Part shown: piece by piece, positions 15,760-23,244 of the stretch
How positions within the stretch are numbered: position 1 is the first letter of the stretch
Layout of the letters: each line of letters opens with the position of its first letter
From: RUG14219 sp045538535
Lineage (GTDB): Bacteria > Cyanobacteriota > Vampirovibrionia > Gastranaerophilales > Gastranaerophilaceae
NCBI GenBank assembly: GCA_045538535.1
Contig: JAZSRN010000083.1
Coordinates: forward strand, 1-47,811
Length of the DNA: 47,811 nucleotides
Direction: 5' to 3'
Made by a program: the position numbers and the translations under genes
Notes under the pieces: generated by a model
The model's database searches: none
What the model saw: the letters and a program-made list of their open reading frames with translations, nothing else
Told to the model about the DNA's origin: nothing

Positions 15760-16557
15760 ATGAAGAAAAAATTAAAAGCATTCACTTTAGCAGAGGTCCT
15801 TATCACCCTTGCAATCATCGGGGTCGTATCGGCATTGACATTGCCGAATTTGATTGCGGATTATCAGAAAAAGCAAACCGTAACGAAGCTAAAAAGAGTA
15901 TACACAACTTTTGCCAATGCTTTTGAAATGGCAAAAGTAGACCATGGTGATTATGGTGATTGGGAATGGGAACATATACCAACAGATGCCGGTGCGCGTT
16001 CTCAGTATTTTATGAATACGTATTTGTTTCCTTATTTAAGTGTTGTAAAAACGTGTATACCTGCAACGAAAGAGTGTTTTAGTGATAATTCAGTTGCATT
16101 GAATAATCGTGATACCGGAATTGTTTTTGATGAATTTGAGGTTGGTTTTATTTTACAGGATGGTACAACAGTTGAAGCTTGGGCTGGTGGGGATGGTTTT
16201 ATTCCACATGCATTATTTTATGTTGATATTAATGGATTTAAAAAACCTAACAAATTCGGCAAAGACATATTTTCGTTCAGATTTGGTAAGAATACTGGTA
16301 GTTATGCTTGTGGTGATGTTGATGAAAATGAAGAATTAATAAATGAAAAAGTCTGTGTTGAATCTAGAGGATTATCTTTTGAAGGGATTGGATACGGTAG
16401 TTCGGTACAAGATTATTTAAATCCGAATTTTGTTCTTGTATCAGGTTCGGATAACTATAAAAACAAAATGTCTTGTTCGCAAAATGGTAATGGTCGACTT
16501 TGTGGGGCCGCAATTTATATGAATAATTGGGAAATTCCGGAAGGTTATCCTTGGTAA
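15760..16557 (+). CDS. Type IV prepilin-like (pseudopilin) protein
   Basis: A 265-residue protein with a class III-type leader: MKKKLKA, then FTLAEVLITLAIIGVVSAL as the mature helix start, with Glu5. Prepilin peptidase would cut between Ala7 and Phe8; Ala in place of the usual Gly is shared with the gene at the window's start. The remaining body has paired Cys residues, likely disulfides, and no domain I recognise. Unlike the first prepilin it has no C-terminal lectin-like region. The start has AAAGG about nine bases upstream. It follows the palindrome island and probably has its own promoter. Confidence 0.85.
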   Translation: MKKKLKAFTLAEVLITLAIIGVVSALTLPNLIADYQKKQTVTKLKRVYTTFANAFEMAKVDHGDYGDWEWEHIPTDAGARSQYFMNTYLFPYLSVVKTCIPATKECFSDNSVALNNRDTGIVFDEFEVGFILQDGTTVEAWAGGDGFIPHALFYVDINGFKKPNKFGKDIFSFRFGKNTGSYACGDVDENEELINEKVCVESRGLSFEGIGYGSSVQDYLNPNFVLVSGSDNYKNKMSCSQNGNGRLCGAAIYMNNWEIPEGYPW

Positions 16558-16645
16558 CAAAACACCGATTTAGGATTGATTTAGTTTTTATTCAATCAGC
16601 AAATTTAATATTTTCATAATATTGATGTTAAATTAGGATATACTC

Positions 16646-16675
16646 TTGACAAAAAAAATGTTTTCGAGTTATACT
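16646..16675 (+). promoter_or_regulatory. Consensus-like promoter of the small RNA/ORF unit
   Basis: TTGACA (16646-16651), an 18-base spacer, and TATACT (16670-16675). The expected transcript start is near 16682, 12 bases before a small ORF with its own ribosome site. Confidence 0.7.
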
Positions 16676-16693
16676 CTAAGCAAAGGAAAAATT

Positions 16694-16771
16694 ATGGTAA
16701 AATTATTCGCAAAATCTAACAACTCCTCCTCCAAGTTCGTAATATCGGGACTTGGATATGTTAGCGTATAA
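16694..16771 (+). CDS. 25-residue small ORF, or part of a small RNA
   Basis: ATG preceded by AAAGGA at a 6-base spacing opens MVKLFAKSNNSSSKF and then VISGLGYVSV. It sits between a strong promoter and a terminator, so the whole transcript is only about 145 bases. The three TCC codons create CTCCTCC, complementary to ribosome-binding sites, flanked by AACT and AGTT that could hold it in a hairpin loop. It may therefore be a base-pairing small RNA, a small protein, or both. Not recognised. Confidence 0.45.
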   Translation: MVKLFAKSNNSSSKFVISGLGYVSV

Positions 16772-16802
16772 TTTGTTTTGAATTTTACATTAATCATAAA
16801 TA

Positions 16803-16829
16803 AAAAGTCCCGTAAAAGGGACTTTTTTG
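16803..16829 (+). terminator. Intrinsic terminator of the small unit
   Basis: AAAAGTCCC (16803-16811) pairs with GGGACTTTT (16818-16826) around a 6-base loop and ends in a T-run. It lies before the start of the next gene, which rules out a start upstream at 16778. Confidence 0.85.
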
Positions 16830-16855
16830 TTGTGTGCTTTTTGATTGGAGATAGA

Positions 16856-18403
16856 ATGAATTTAACGGTAAACAATTACGATATAAGAAATAGAAAACAA
16901 AATTTTAACGGCGTATTAGATGGTGCATTGACCGGAGCACTCAGAACTCTTGATACAAATGATATGGCAAATGCTGTGTTAATTGATTTGGGGGCAATGG
17001 TAGCACCTCGAACATATTATGATACCAAAAATCGTAACGAATATGCCGGTTTTGAAACATTTTTCCGCGAAATTAGCGGGACTTTTATCAATTGTTTATC
17101 TGCGGGATTGCTTGCGTTAGGGATTTCTCATGTTGCGTCAAAACTTGTGATGTCTAATGTTAAAATTAAGCCGAATAGCTGGTATAGTACCGAAGCGGTT
17201 GAAACATTGAGTGAAGCTTGGCAAAGTGCTAATGGTAACACTAAAAAATATGTCCAAAATGTTTTAGGGAACTTGAGTGGGCGTGATGGCGCTAACTTAA
17301 ACAAATTCAATGATATAAATTGGGCAAAAGTTGAATGGATTGACGAAAATGCTTGGAATAAATTCAAATGGCAAAACAAAAATTATGAAAACATTGCCGA
17401 AGTTTTGAAAACGAAAGACGGCGTGATTAATACGCTTACTACTATTATTGAGGATAAAAATATCACTAAAAATGATAAGAATAATATCCTAAAAATTATG
17501 GAGACTCGTTTGACAAATGCACTTGGTGCAAATAGAGATTTACAGATAAATGTCGGCGACAAAAAATGGGCAGAAAAAATGGAATATGTTTTGCGCGATA
17601 TTTATGATATGGGTAGTGATATTTTTACTAATAAAAATGTTAATGTAGAGTCAGCAATTAAGAAGTTGGCAAAAATTAACAGAATTAAAATTTTTGGAGC
17701 TTTGGCAGGTGCTTCTGCACTTGGTTTGACTAATCAAGCTATAAACAGAAAACTTACCGAAAAACGTACGGGTAAAAAAGGGTTTGTCGGTGATGTTGAT
17801 TTTGCAGATAAGCCAAAAGATAAAGTGGCTGAAAAAAGCAAACATCTTTGGCTTAAAAAGATTGCTGCCAGTGCCGGTATGATTGCTATGGTTGTTGCGG
17901 TTATGAAGGTCAAAAGTCCAAAAGATTTTGTTCGTAAATTGCAGTTTACAAGCCCTGTAACAAGTGGTAATGCAATAAAAACGGTTTATGCATCAACAAT
18001 TACCGGAAGATTTTTGGCAGCTGATAATGATACTGAGCTTAGAGAATCAGTTGTACGCGATTATTTCGGGTTCTTAAATTGGCTTGTTTTTGGCGGTTTT
18101 GCAGCTAAAGGAGTTGCTAATATTTTGGATAAAAAGCGTACGGCGTTATTTAATGTTACCAAAGAAGGTAAAGGTATTAAACATTGGTTGAATAATGTGA
18201 ATTTAAAAACACATGCTGAAATTGCGGCCAAAGGTAAAGATTTCGCCAAGAAAAACTTGTGGAAATTGAATGTTGCACACGCATCAGGTTTGTTGTATTC
18301 AGCCGTTACTTTGGGTTATTTATTACCTATGATAAATGACAAAATGACCAAGGCAAGAGCTAAAAAAGAAGCACAAACAAATAAAGCTGATTTGAAAGCC
18401 TAA
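16856..18403 (+). CDS. Lineage-type membrane-associated protein, function unknown
   Basis: A 515-residue protein that I cannot assign. The start at ATG 16856 has GGAG eight bases upstream. The N-terminus, MNLTVNNYDIRNRKQNFNG, resembles that of the GH15-like protein at 1240 (MQIT... NFTG). Hydrophobic stretches occur near residues 72-90 (FINCLSAGLLALGISHVASK), around 275-290 (GALAGASALGL), about 345-360 (AASAGMIAMVVAVM), about 415-425 (WLVFGGFAAKGV) and near the end (SGLLYSAVTLGYLLPM), so it may be membrane-bound. There is no classical signal peptide. The end is Lys/Ala-rich. Confidence 0.7.
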   Translation: MNLTVNNYDIRNRKQNFNGVLDGALTGALRTLDTNDMANAVLIDLGAMVAPRTYYDTKNRNEYAGFETFFREISGTFINCLSAGLLALGISHVASKLVMSNVKIKPNSWYSTEAVETLSEAWQSANGNTKKYVQNVLGNLSGRDGANLNKFNDINWAKVEWIDENAWNKFKWQNKNYENIAEVLKTKDGVINTLTTIIEDKNITKNDKNNILKIMETRLTNALGANRDLQINVGDKKWAEKMEYVLRDIYDMGSDIFTNKNVNVESAIKKLAKINRIKIFGALAGASALGLTNQAINRKLTEKRTGKKGFVGDVDFADKPKDKVAEKSKHLWLKKIAASAGMIAMVVAVMKVKSPKDFVRKLQFTSPVTSGNAIKTVYASTITGRFLAADNDTELRESVVRDYFGFLNWLVFGGFAAKGVANILDKKRTALFNVTKEGKGIKHWLNNVNLKTHAEIAAKGKDFAKKNLWKLNVAHASGLLYSAVTLGYLLPMINDKMTKARAKKEAQTNKADLKA

Positions 18404-18423
18404 GTGTTGTATTGTTCAAGATA

Positions 18424-18452
18424 TTGCAATAACGTGATTTGTTTGGTATAAA
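18424..18452 (+). promoter_or_regulatory. Promoter placed six bases before an ATG
   Basis: TTGCAA (18424-18429), a 17-base spacer and TATAAA (18447-18452), followed after six bases by the ATG of the RgpF-like gene. The predicted transcript would begin at or next to the start codon. Confidence 0.55.
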
Positions 18453-18458
18453 GGTATT

Positions 18459-19346
18459 ATGACAAGACGAATAACTGTGTTTGCGCATTATGATAAAGAT
18501 AATATAATTGACGATTACGTAATTAATTATCTAAAAGGTTTAAAAGAGGTTTCTGAAAGTTTGATTTTTGTTTCTGATGGTGAGTTATCGGATATTGAAA
18601 AATCAAAACTTTGTGGCCTTGCGGATTTTGTTATTGCAGAAAAACATGGAGAATATGATTTTGGCAGTTATAAACGAGGTGTATTAAAAGTTAAAGAACA
18701 AAATCTGACTTGTGAAGAATTGATACTTGCAAATGATAGTTGTTACGGTCCGTTGTTTTCGTTAAAAAAAGTTTTTGATGAGATGCATGAATGTCAATGT
18801 GATTTTTGGGGAATTACAGAGAATAAATACGGTATTAAAGGAAAAGAGCGCCATATTCAAAGTTATTTTTTAGTTTTCAAGACACAAATTTTGGAAGATG
18901 AAAGTTTTGTTCAATTTTTTAAAAATGTTTCGGTTGAAGAATTTAAAAATGATGTTATAACAAAATATGAAATCGGGTTATCGAAAATGCTTTTTGACAA
19001 AGGTTTTGTCGGAGAAAGTTATGTTAAAAAATATCGAAAAATCGGAAATGCAACAATTTATAAATGGCGAGAATTGGTGCAAAAGAGGTTGTCACCATTT
19101 GTAAAGTGTTCTTTGTTAAAATTGAAAAATACTGAAAGAACAACCGTTTCGGGGTGGGAAAATGTTATTGATAAGTGTGATTATGATGTAAATTTAATTA
19201 AAAATCATTTAAAAAGGTTTGATGTTCGCTTGATAAATAATCGTGTTCCTATGTTTCTAAAAAGGGTTTTATTTCAAGTTGGATTGTTACTTCCGAATAA
19301 TATTCGAATAAAATACTTTCTAAATGTACAAAGGTTTGGTGATTAA
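18459..19346 (+). CDS. Rhamnan synthesis RgpF-like glycosyltransferase
   Basis: A 295-residue protein of the RgpF family, which takes part in building rhamnose-containing surface polysaccharides. Typical blocks are ITVFAHYDKDNIIDDYVINY at the start, the EYDFGSYKRGV motif, LILANDSCYGPLFSLKKVFD, and the FWGITENKYG/HIQSYFLVF pair. It probably acts on the cytoplasmic face during O-chain or capsule assembly. It stands alone on this strand, convergent with the GT2 gene. Confidence 0.8.
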   Translation: MTRRITVFAHYDKDNIIDDYVINYLKGLKEVSESLIFVSDGELSDIEKSKLCGLADFVIAEKHGEYDFGSYKRGVLKVKEQNLTCEELILANDSCYGPLFSLKKVFDEMHECQCDFWGITENKYGIKGKERHIQSYFLVFKTQILEDESFVQFFKNVSVEEFKNDVITKYEIGLSKMLFDKGFVGESYVKKYRKIGNATIYKWRELVQKRLSPFVKCSLLKLKNTERTTVSGWENVIDKCDYDVNLIKNHLKRFDVRLINNRVPMFLKRVLFQVGLLLPNNIRIKYFLNVQRFGD

Positions 19347-19359
19347 TATTCTTATCTCT

Positions 19360-20235
19360 TTAAAATGGTGAATTTTCTTTTAGGGGTAACTTTAGCATTT
19401 TTTTGATTTTTCTGATTGTTCTTATTCGTTGACCTTTATCTAAGAGGAGTCTGTATAAAACAAAAATAATGAAATTGTAAATGAAAAATAAAGTGTATTT
19501 TATGCTGTGATTGTAATTTTTAAGAACATCAAAATAGGCTTGTAGGTTTATAAAATCTATTTTATCTGTAGGTTTTGAGATATAACTGTTTGGATGAAGA
19601 CGCCATTTTGTAAGTTTTTCTTCTAAATAATAAAATTCGCAATCGTTTGCGATATGAATATAAAGCCACCAATCCAAGAGTTTGTCTATTGGGGTTTTTA
19701 GATATTCGGGTCTTAGATTTTCTTTTCTTATCATAACTGATGAAAATGTTGAAATCTTATTTGTTATTCCAAAATCGAATAGCATGTTTTTCGGAAAGGT
19801 TTTTGCTTTTAGAGTTTTGTGAGTGTTGGCAATTTGTTCAATCAGCGCTTTGCGGCCTTCAATTTCGCCAAAAGGTTCGACGTTATTGAATATCAAGCCC
19901 ATTTGGGGATATTTTTTTATTGTCGAAATCCTTCTTTCAAGGCAATTTTCACACCACAAATCGTCACTTTCTAAAAACGCTATCCATTGTCCGTTTGTGT
20001 GATTTAGTGCGTGTAGAATTGTTTTTTGTAAGCCGACGTTTTCATTGTTTTGAACAAGTTTTATGCGCTTATCTTGTTTGCAAAATGATTGTATGATTTC
20101 AACTGAATTGTCGGTTGAGCAATCGTCAACGATAATTAATTCCCAATTTTGATATGTCTGATTAAGTACAGATTGAATAGTTTCTGCGATAAAGTTTTCG
20201 TAATTATAACTGGCCGTAACAATCGAGATTAACAT
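19360..20235 (-). CDS. Family 2 glycosyltransferase
   Basis: A 291-residue GT-A enzyme: ISIVTASYNYENFIAETIQS at the start, then WELIIVDDCSTDNS with the first acidic pair, and AFLESDDLW as the metal-binding D-x-D region. The basic, partly hydrophobic C-terminus (YTLFFIYNFIIFVLYRLLL) may hold it at the membrane. It adds a sugar to a surface glycan; donor and acceptor cannot be told from sequence. Convergent with the RgpF-like gene, 13 bases apart. Confidence 0.88.
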   Translation of the reverse strand: MLISIVTASYNYENFIAETIQSVLNQTYQNWELIIVDDCSTDNSVEIIQSFCKQDKRIKLVQNNENVGLQKTILHALNHTNGQWIAFLESDDLWCENCLERRISTIKKYPQMGLIFNNVEPFGEIEGRKALIEQIANTHKTLKAKTFPKNMLFDFGITNKISTFSSVMIRKENLRPEYLKTPIDKLLDWWLYIHIANDCEFYYLEEKLTKWRLHPNSYISKPTDKIDFINLQAYFDVLKNYNHSIKYTLFFIYNFIIFVLYRLLLDKGQRIRTIRKIKKMLKLPLKENSPF

Positions 20236-20367
20236 ATTGTGATTATAGTATAAAAAAAAATATAAATTAAACTTTTGTACAAATTCAAGTGTACATTACT
20301 TGTTTTTCCTATTAGTACGTGATTACTAGCCTTATTTTTATTTAAAAATTACGTATATATTTATATT

Positions 20368-21219
20368 ATGAATAAGAAAAAACCTTATATAATATGTGCT
20401 CCGGGGTATCAGAAAAGCAATGGATGTAGAGTTTTGCATAATCTGGCTTTAGAGATTGAAAAAAGAGGTTATGAGGCATATTTGTATTCTCTTTATCCTA
20501 GGAATGAACGTTTTAAATATATTGATAATTTAGATTTGGTAGATAAAAACTCGGCAATAATCGTGTATCCCGAAATTACATCGGGTAATCCGTTGAGATT
20601 TAAAAATGTTGTTCGTTTGGTCTTGTATTATCCGGGGATTTTAGGTGGGACAAAAGAATACTTTGACGAAGAATTGATTTTTGTACATGATAGAATTTTT
20701 TCTGATAAAGGTGATGTTTTAACTGTGCCGTTTATTGATACTTCATTGTTTTATAGTGATGATACGCCCAAAAACAAAGTTTGTTATTTTATAAATAAGG
20801 GCGGAAAATGGCGGGATGTTCCGGAGTTGGTTGATGCAATTGAAATTAATATGTCTTATCCGGAAAATAGAGATGATTTGGCTAAACTTTTGAGAGAAAC
20901 TAAAGTTTTTTATAGTTATGATGATTGTTCTGCAATTATGGATGAGGCTCTGATGTGTGGATGTGAGGTAAAAATTATTAAAGAAAATGGTTTTGAATAC
21001 TACAAACCGGATTACCTTGAACGCATCCAAAATTTTGAAGAACAAATACAAAATTTTATAGTAAAAACTCAAGCAATGAATGCACAGTCTATTGAAAAGG
21101 TTAGACCATTAAGATTTAAGCCAATATTGTTTTATAATTATCTAAAATATAAATATATATTGAAAGATAAAGAAAAGGCGCAGCTTTGTTGGTGGAGAAT
21201 TAAGAATATAATTCACTAA
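20368..21219 (+). CDS. Putative GT-B glycosyltransferase
   Basis: A 283-residue protein. The start KKPYIICAPGYQKSNGCRVL and LALEIEKRGYEAYLY fit the acceptor half of a GT-B enzyme. The later block VFYSYDDCSAIMDEALMCGC fits the donor-site helix of family 1/4-like enzymes, in which an E-A-L-xx-G-C pattern is common. It is shorter than most. TATATA lies eight bases before the ATG, and there is no Shine-Dalgarno site, so it may be leaderless. Confidence 0.6.
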   Translation: MNKKKPYIICAPGYQKSNGCRVLHNLALEIEKRGYEAYLYSLYPRNERFKYIDNLDLVDKNSAIIVYPEITSGNPLRFKNVVRLVLYYPGILGGTKEYFDEELIFVHDRIFSDKGDVLTVPFIDTSLFYSDDTPKNKVCYFINKGGKWRDVPELVDAIEINMSYPENRDDLAKLLRETKVFYSYDDCSAIMDEALMCGCEVKIIKENGFEYYKPDYLERIQNFEEQIQNFIVKTQAMNAQSIEKVRPLRFKPILFYNYLKYKYILKDKEKAQLCWWRIKNIIH

Positions 21220-21259
21220 ATTATTCTGTTTAAGTATTATATTTGCTTGCAATAATCCT

Positions 21260-21383
21260 TTTAGGTAGTACGATATTAGTGTACTTGTTAGGGGGATCCG
21301 CCCCGAGGGTAATCGTTTGTACGAGAGTTGTTGTATAAGCAGTGTGATTACCGATTTCTCAAAAGGATATGAAAGGAAATAAG
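21260..21383 (+). promoter_or_regulatory. Structured 5' leader of thrS
   Basis: Two stem-loops precede thrS: GGGG/CCCC (21291-21294 with 21301-21304) and GGTAATC/GATTACC (21308-21314 with 21346-21352), the latter with an inner TTGTAC/GTATAA pairing. This could be a regulatory leader controlling the synthetase. It lacks the conserved T-box bulge sequence, and I match it to no known riboswitch. Confidence 0.35.
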
Positions 21384-23180
21384 ATGGAAAAAAATCAAGA
21401 AACTTTGAGTATTTTAAGACACTCAACTTCGCACATTATGGCACAAGCCGTTCAAAAGTTGTTCCCTTCGGCAAAGTTAGCTATTGGGCCGGCTATTGAA
21501 AATGGTTTTTATTATGATTTTGATTTGACGGATGGATACGCTTTTACGGAAGATGATCTTCTTAAGATTGAAGAAGAAATGAAAAATATTGTTAAACAAA
21601 ATCTTTCTTTTGAAAAATATGTTATTCCGGATGTAGAAAAACAAATCGCAGATTTTAGAGCCGAAGGTGAAATTTACAAAGCCGAACTTTTGGAAGAACA
21701 CAAAAATGATAACCCAACGCTTTATGTAACAAGAGACAAGGACGGTAACGCTTTGTTTAATGACCTTTGTGCGGGGCCACATCTTCCTAATACGTCATAT
21801 ATTAAAGCAAATGCGTTTAAGCTTTTAAAAGTTGCGGGCGCATACTGGAGAGGAAATTCTCAAAATAAAATGCTTCAAAGAATTTATGCAACTGCATTTT
21901 GGAATAAAGAGGACTTGGCCGAATATTTAAACTTTTTGGAAGAAGCAGAAAAACGTGACCACAGAAAATTGGGCACAAAACTTGATTTATTCTCAGTAAG
22001 AGATGAAATAGGTGCGGGTTTGGTTTTGTGGCATCCAAATCTTGCGGTTGTTCGTGAAGAAATTGAAAATTATTGGAGAAGTGAACACCGCAAACGAGGA
22101 TATGTAACGGTTCATACTCCACAGATTGCTAAATCAAAATTGTGGGAGCTTTCAGGACACATTGACCATTATAAAGAAAATATGTTCTTTATCCAAAAAG
22201 AAAATGAAGATGATGAACAATATATTGTTAAACCTATGAACTGTCCGTTCCATATTTTGATTTATCAAGCAAACCGACATTCGTATCGTTCATTACCTTT
22301 AAGAATGGCTGAGTTGGGAACCGTTTATCGTAAAGAAAAATCAGGTGCTTTGGCCGGATTAACCAGAGTTCAAGGATTTACGCAAGACGATGCTCATATA
22401 TTCTGTACTCCGGAACAATTAGTTGATGAAATCAATGCAATTATTGATTTTGTGGCTGATACAATGCAAATGTTTGATATGAAATTTGATGTTGAACTTT
22501 CTACTCGCCCTGAAAGTTATGTCGGTGATTTGAAAAACTGGGAAATTGCTGAAGCCGGATTGAAAGAAGCAATGGATAGACGCGGTATGGAATATGAAAT
22601 TAATGAGGGTGACGGTGCGTTTTATGGCCCGAAAATTGATTTCAAAGTTAAGGATGCTATCGGTAGAACTTGGCAATGTGCAACAATTCAATTAGATTTT
22701 AACTTGCCGGAAAGATTTGATATTAAATATCAAGACAAAGATGGACAATTAAAAACTCCGGTAATGCTTCACCGTGTAATCTTTGGTTCAATGGAGCGTT
22801 TCCACGGAATATTGGTTGAACACTATGCCGGTGCTTTCCCTACTTGGCTTGCTCCGACTCAAGTTGCAATTGTTCCTATTTCAAATGAAAAACATGCGGA
22901 TTTTGCACAAGAAGTTTATAATAAAATGCGTGCAGCCGGTATAAGAGCAAATCTTGATGACAGAAGTGAAAGTATGAATTATAAAATCAGAGAAAGTCTT
23001 CAAGATAAAAAAATCCCTTATGTTTGTGTAATTGGAGATAAGGAAATCGAAGCAAATTCTGTTGCAGTACGTGCACGTGGTATTGGTCAAGTCGGTACAA
23101 TCGGTGTCGATGAATTTATTTCAACAATTGAAAATGAAATCAATACGCGAGCAAATGTGTCTTTTGCTAAAAAAGATTAG
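21384..23180 (+). CDS. thrS: Threonyl-tRNA synthetase lacking the TGS domain
   Basis: Charges tRNA-Thr with threonine. This protein has 598 residues against about 640 for most bacterial enzymes. It opens directly at the editing domain, with the H-x-x-x-H site in ILRHSTSHIMAQAV and the later DLCAGPHLP. The class II catalytic core follows (VKPMNCPFHI, YRKEKSGALAGLTRVQGFTQ, ATIQLDFNLPERF, VMLHRVIFGSMERF), then the anticodon-binding domain (VAIVPISNEKH). The N-terminal TGS domain of about 60 residues is absent, and no coding sequence upstream could supply it. The ATG at 21384 has GAAAGGAA upstream; the ATG at 21369 is a weaker alternative. Confidence 0.96.
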   Translation: MEKNQETLSILRHSTSHIMAQAVQKLFPSAKLAIGPAIENGFYYDFDLTDGYAFTEDDLLKIEEEMKNIVKQNLSFEKYVIPDVEKQIADFRAEGEIYKAELLEEHKNDNPTLYVTRDKDGNALFNDLCAGPHLPNTSYIKANAFKLLKVAGAYWRGNSQNKMLQRIYATAFWNKEDLAEYLNFLEEAEKRDHRKLGTKLDLFSVRDEIGAGLVLWHPNLAVVREEIENYWRSEHRKRGYVTVHTPQIAKSKLWELSGHIDHYKENMFFIQKENEDDEQYIVKPMNCPFHILIYQANRHSYRSLPLRMAELGTVYRKEKSGALAGLTRVQGFTQDDAHIFCTPEQLVDEINAIIDFVADTMQMFDMKFDVELSTRPESYVGDLKNWEIAEAGLKEAMDRRGMEYEINEGDGAFYGPKIDFKVKDAIGRTWQCATIQLDFNLPERFDIKYQDKDGQLKTPVMLHRVIFGSMERFHGILVEHYAGAFPTWLAPTQVAIVPISNEKHADFAQEVYNKMRAAGIRANLDDRSESMNYKIRESLQDKKIPYVCVIGDKEIEANSVAVRARGIGQVGTIGVDEFISTIENEINTRANVSFAKKD

Positions 23181-23200
23181 TTTAGCTATTAATCATTACT

Positions 23201-23240
23201 AAAAGGCGAAATCCCGATATATATCGGGATTTCCCCTTTT
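23201..23240. terminator. Bidirectional terminator between thrS and malQ
   Basis: A long inverted repeat, AAATCCCGAT / ATCGGGATTT, flanked by AAAAGG and CCTTTT, gives A- and T-runs on both sides. It lies exactly between two convergent genes. Confidence 0.9.
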
Positions 23241-23244
23241 AGCG

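Noticed and set aside
16778..16855. Earlier start for the 16856 protein
   Set aside because: The added codons run through the intrinsic terminator at 16803-16829; the ATG at 16856 has a good ribosome site.
21260..21383. tRNA or T-box in the thrS leader
   Set aside because: No T-loop or CCA-end pattern for a tRNA, and the conserved T-box bulge sequence is absent.
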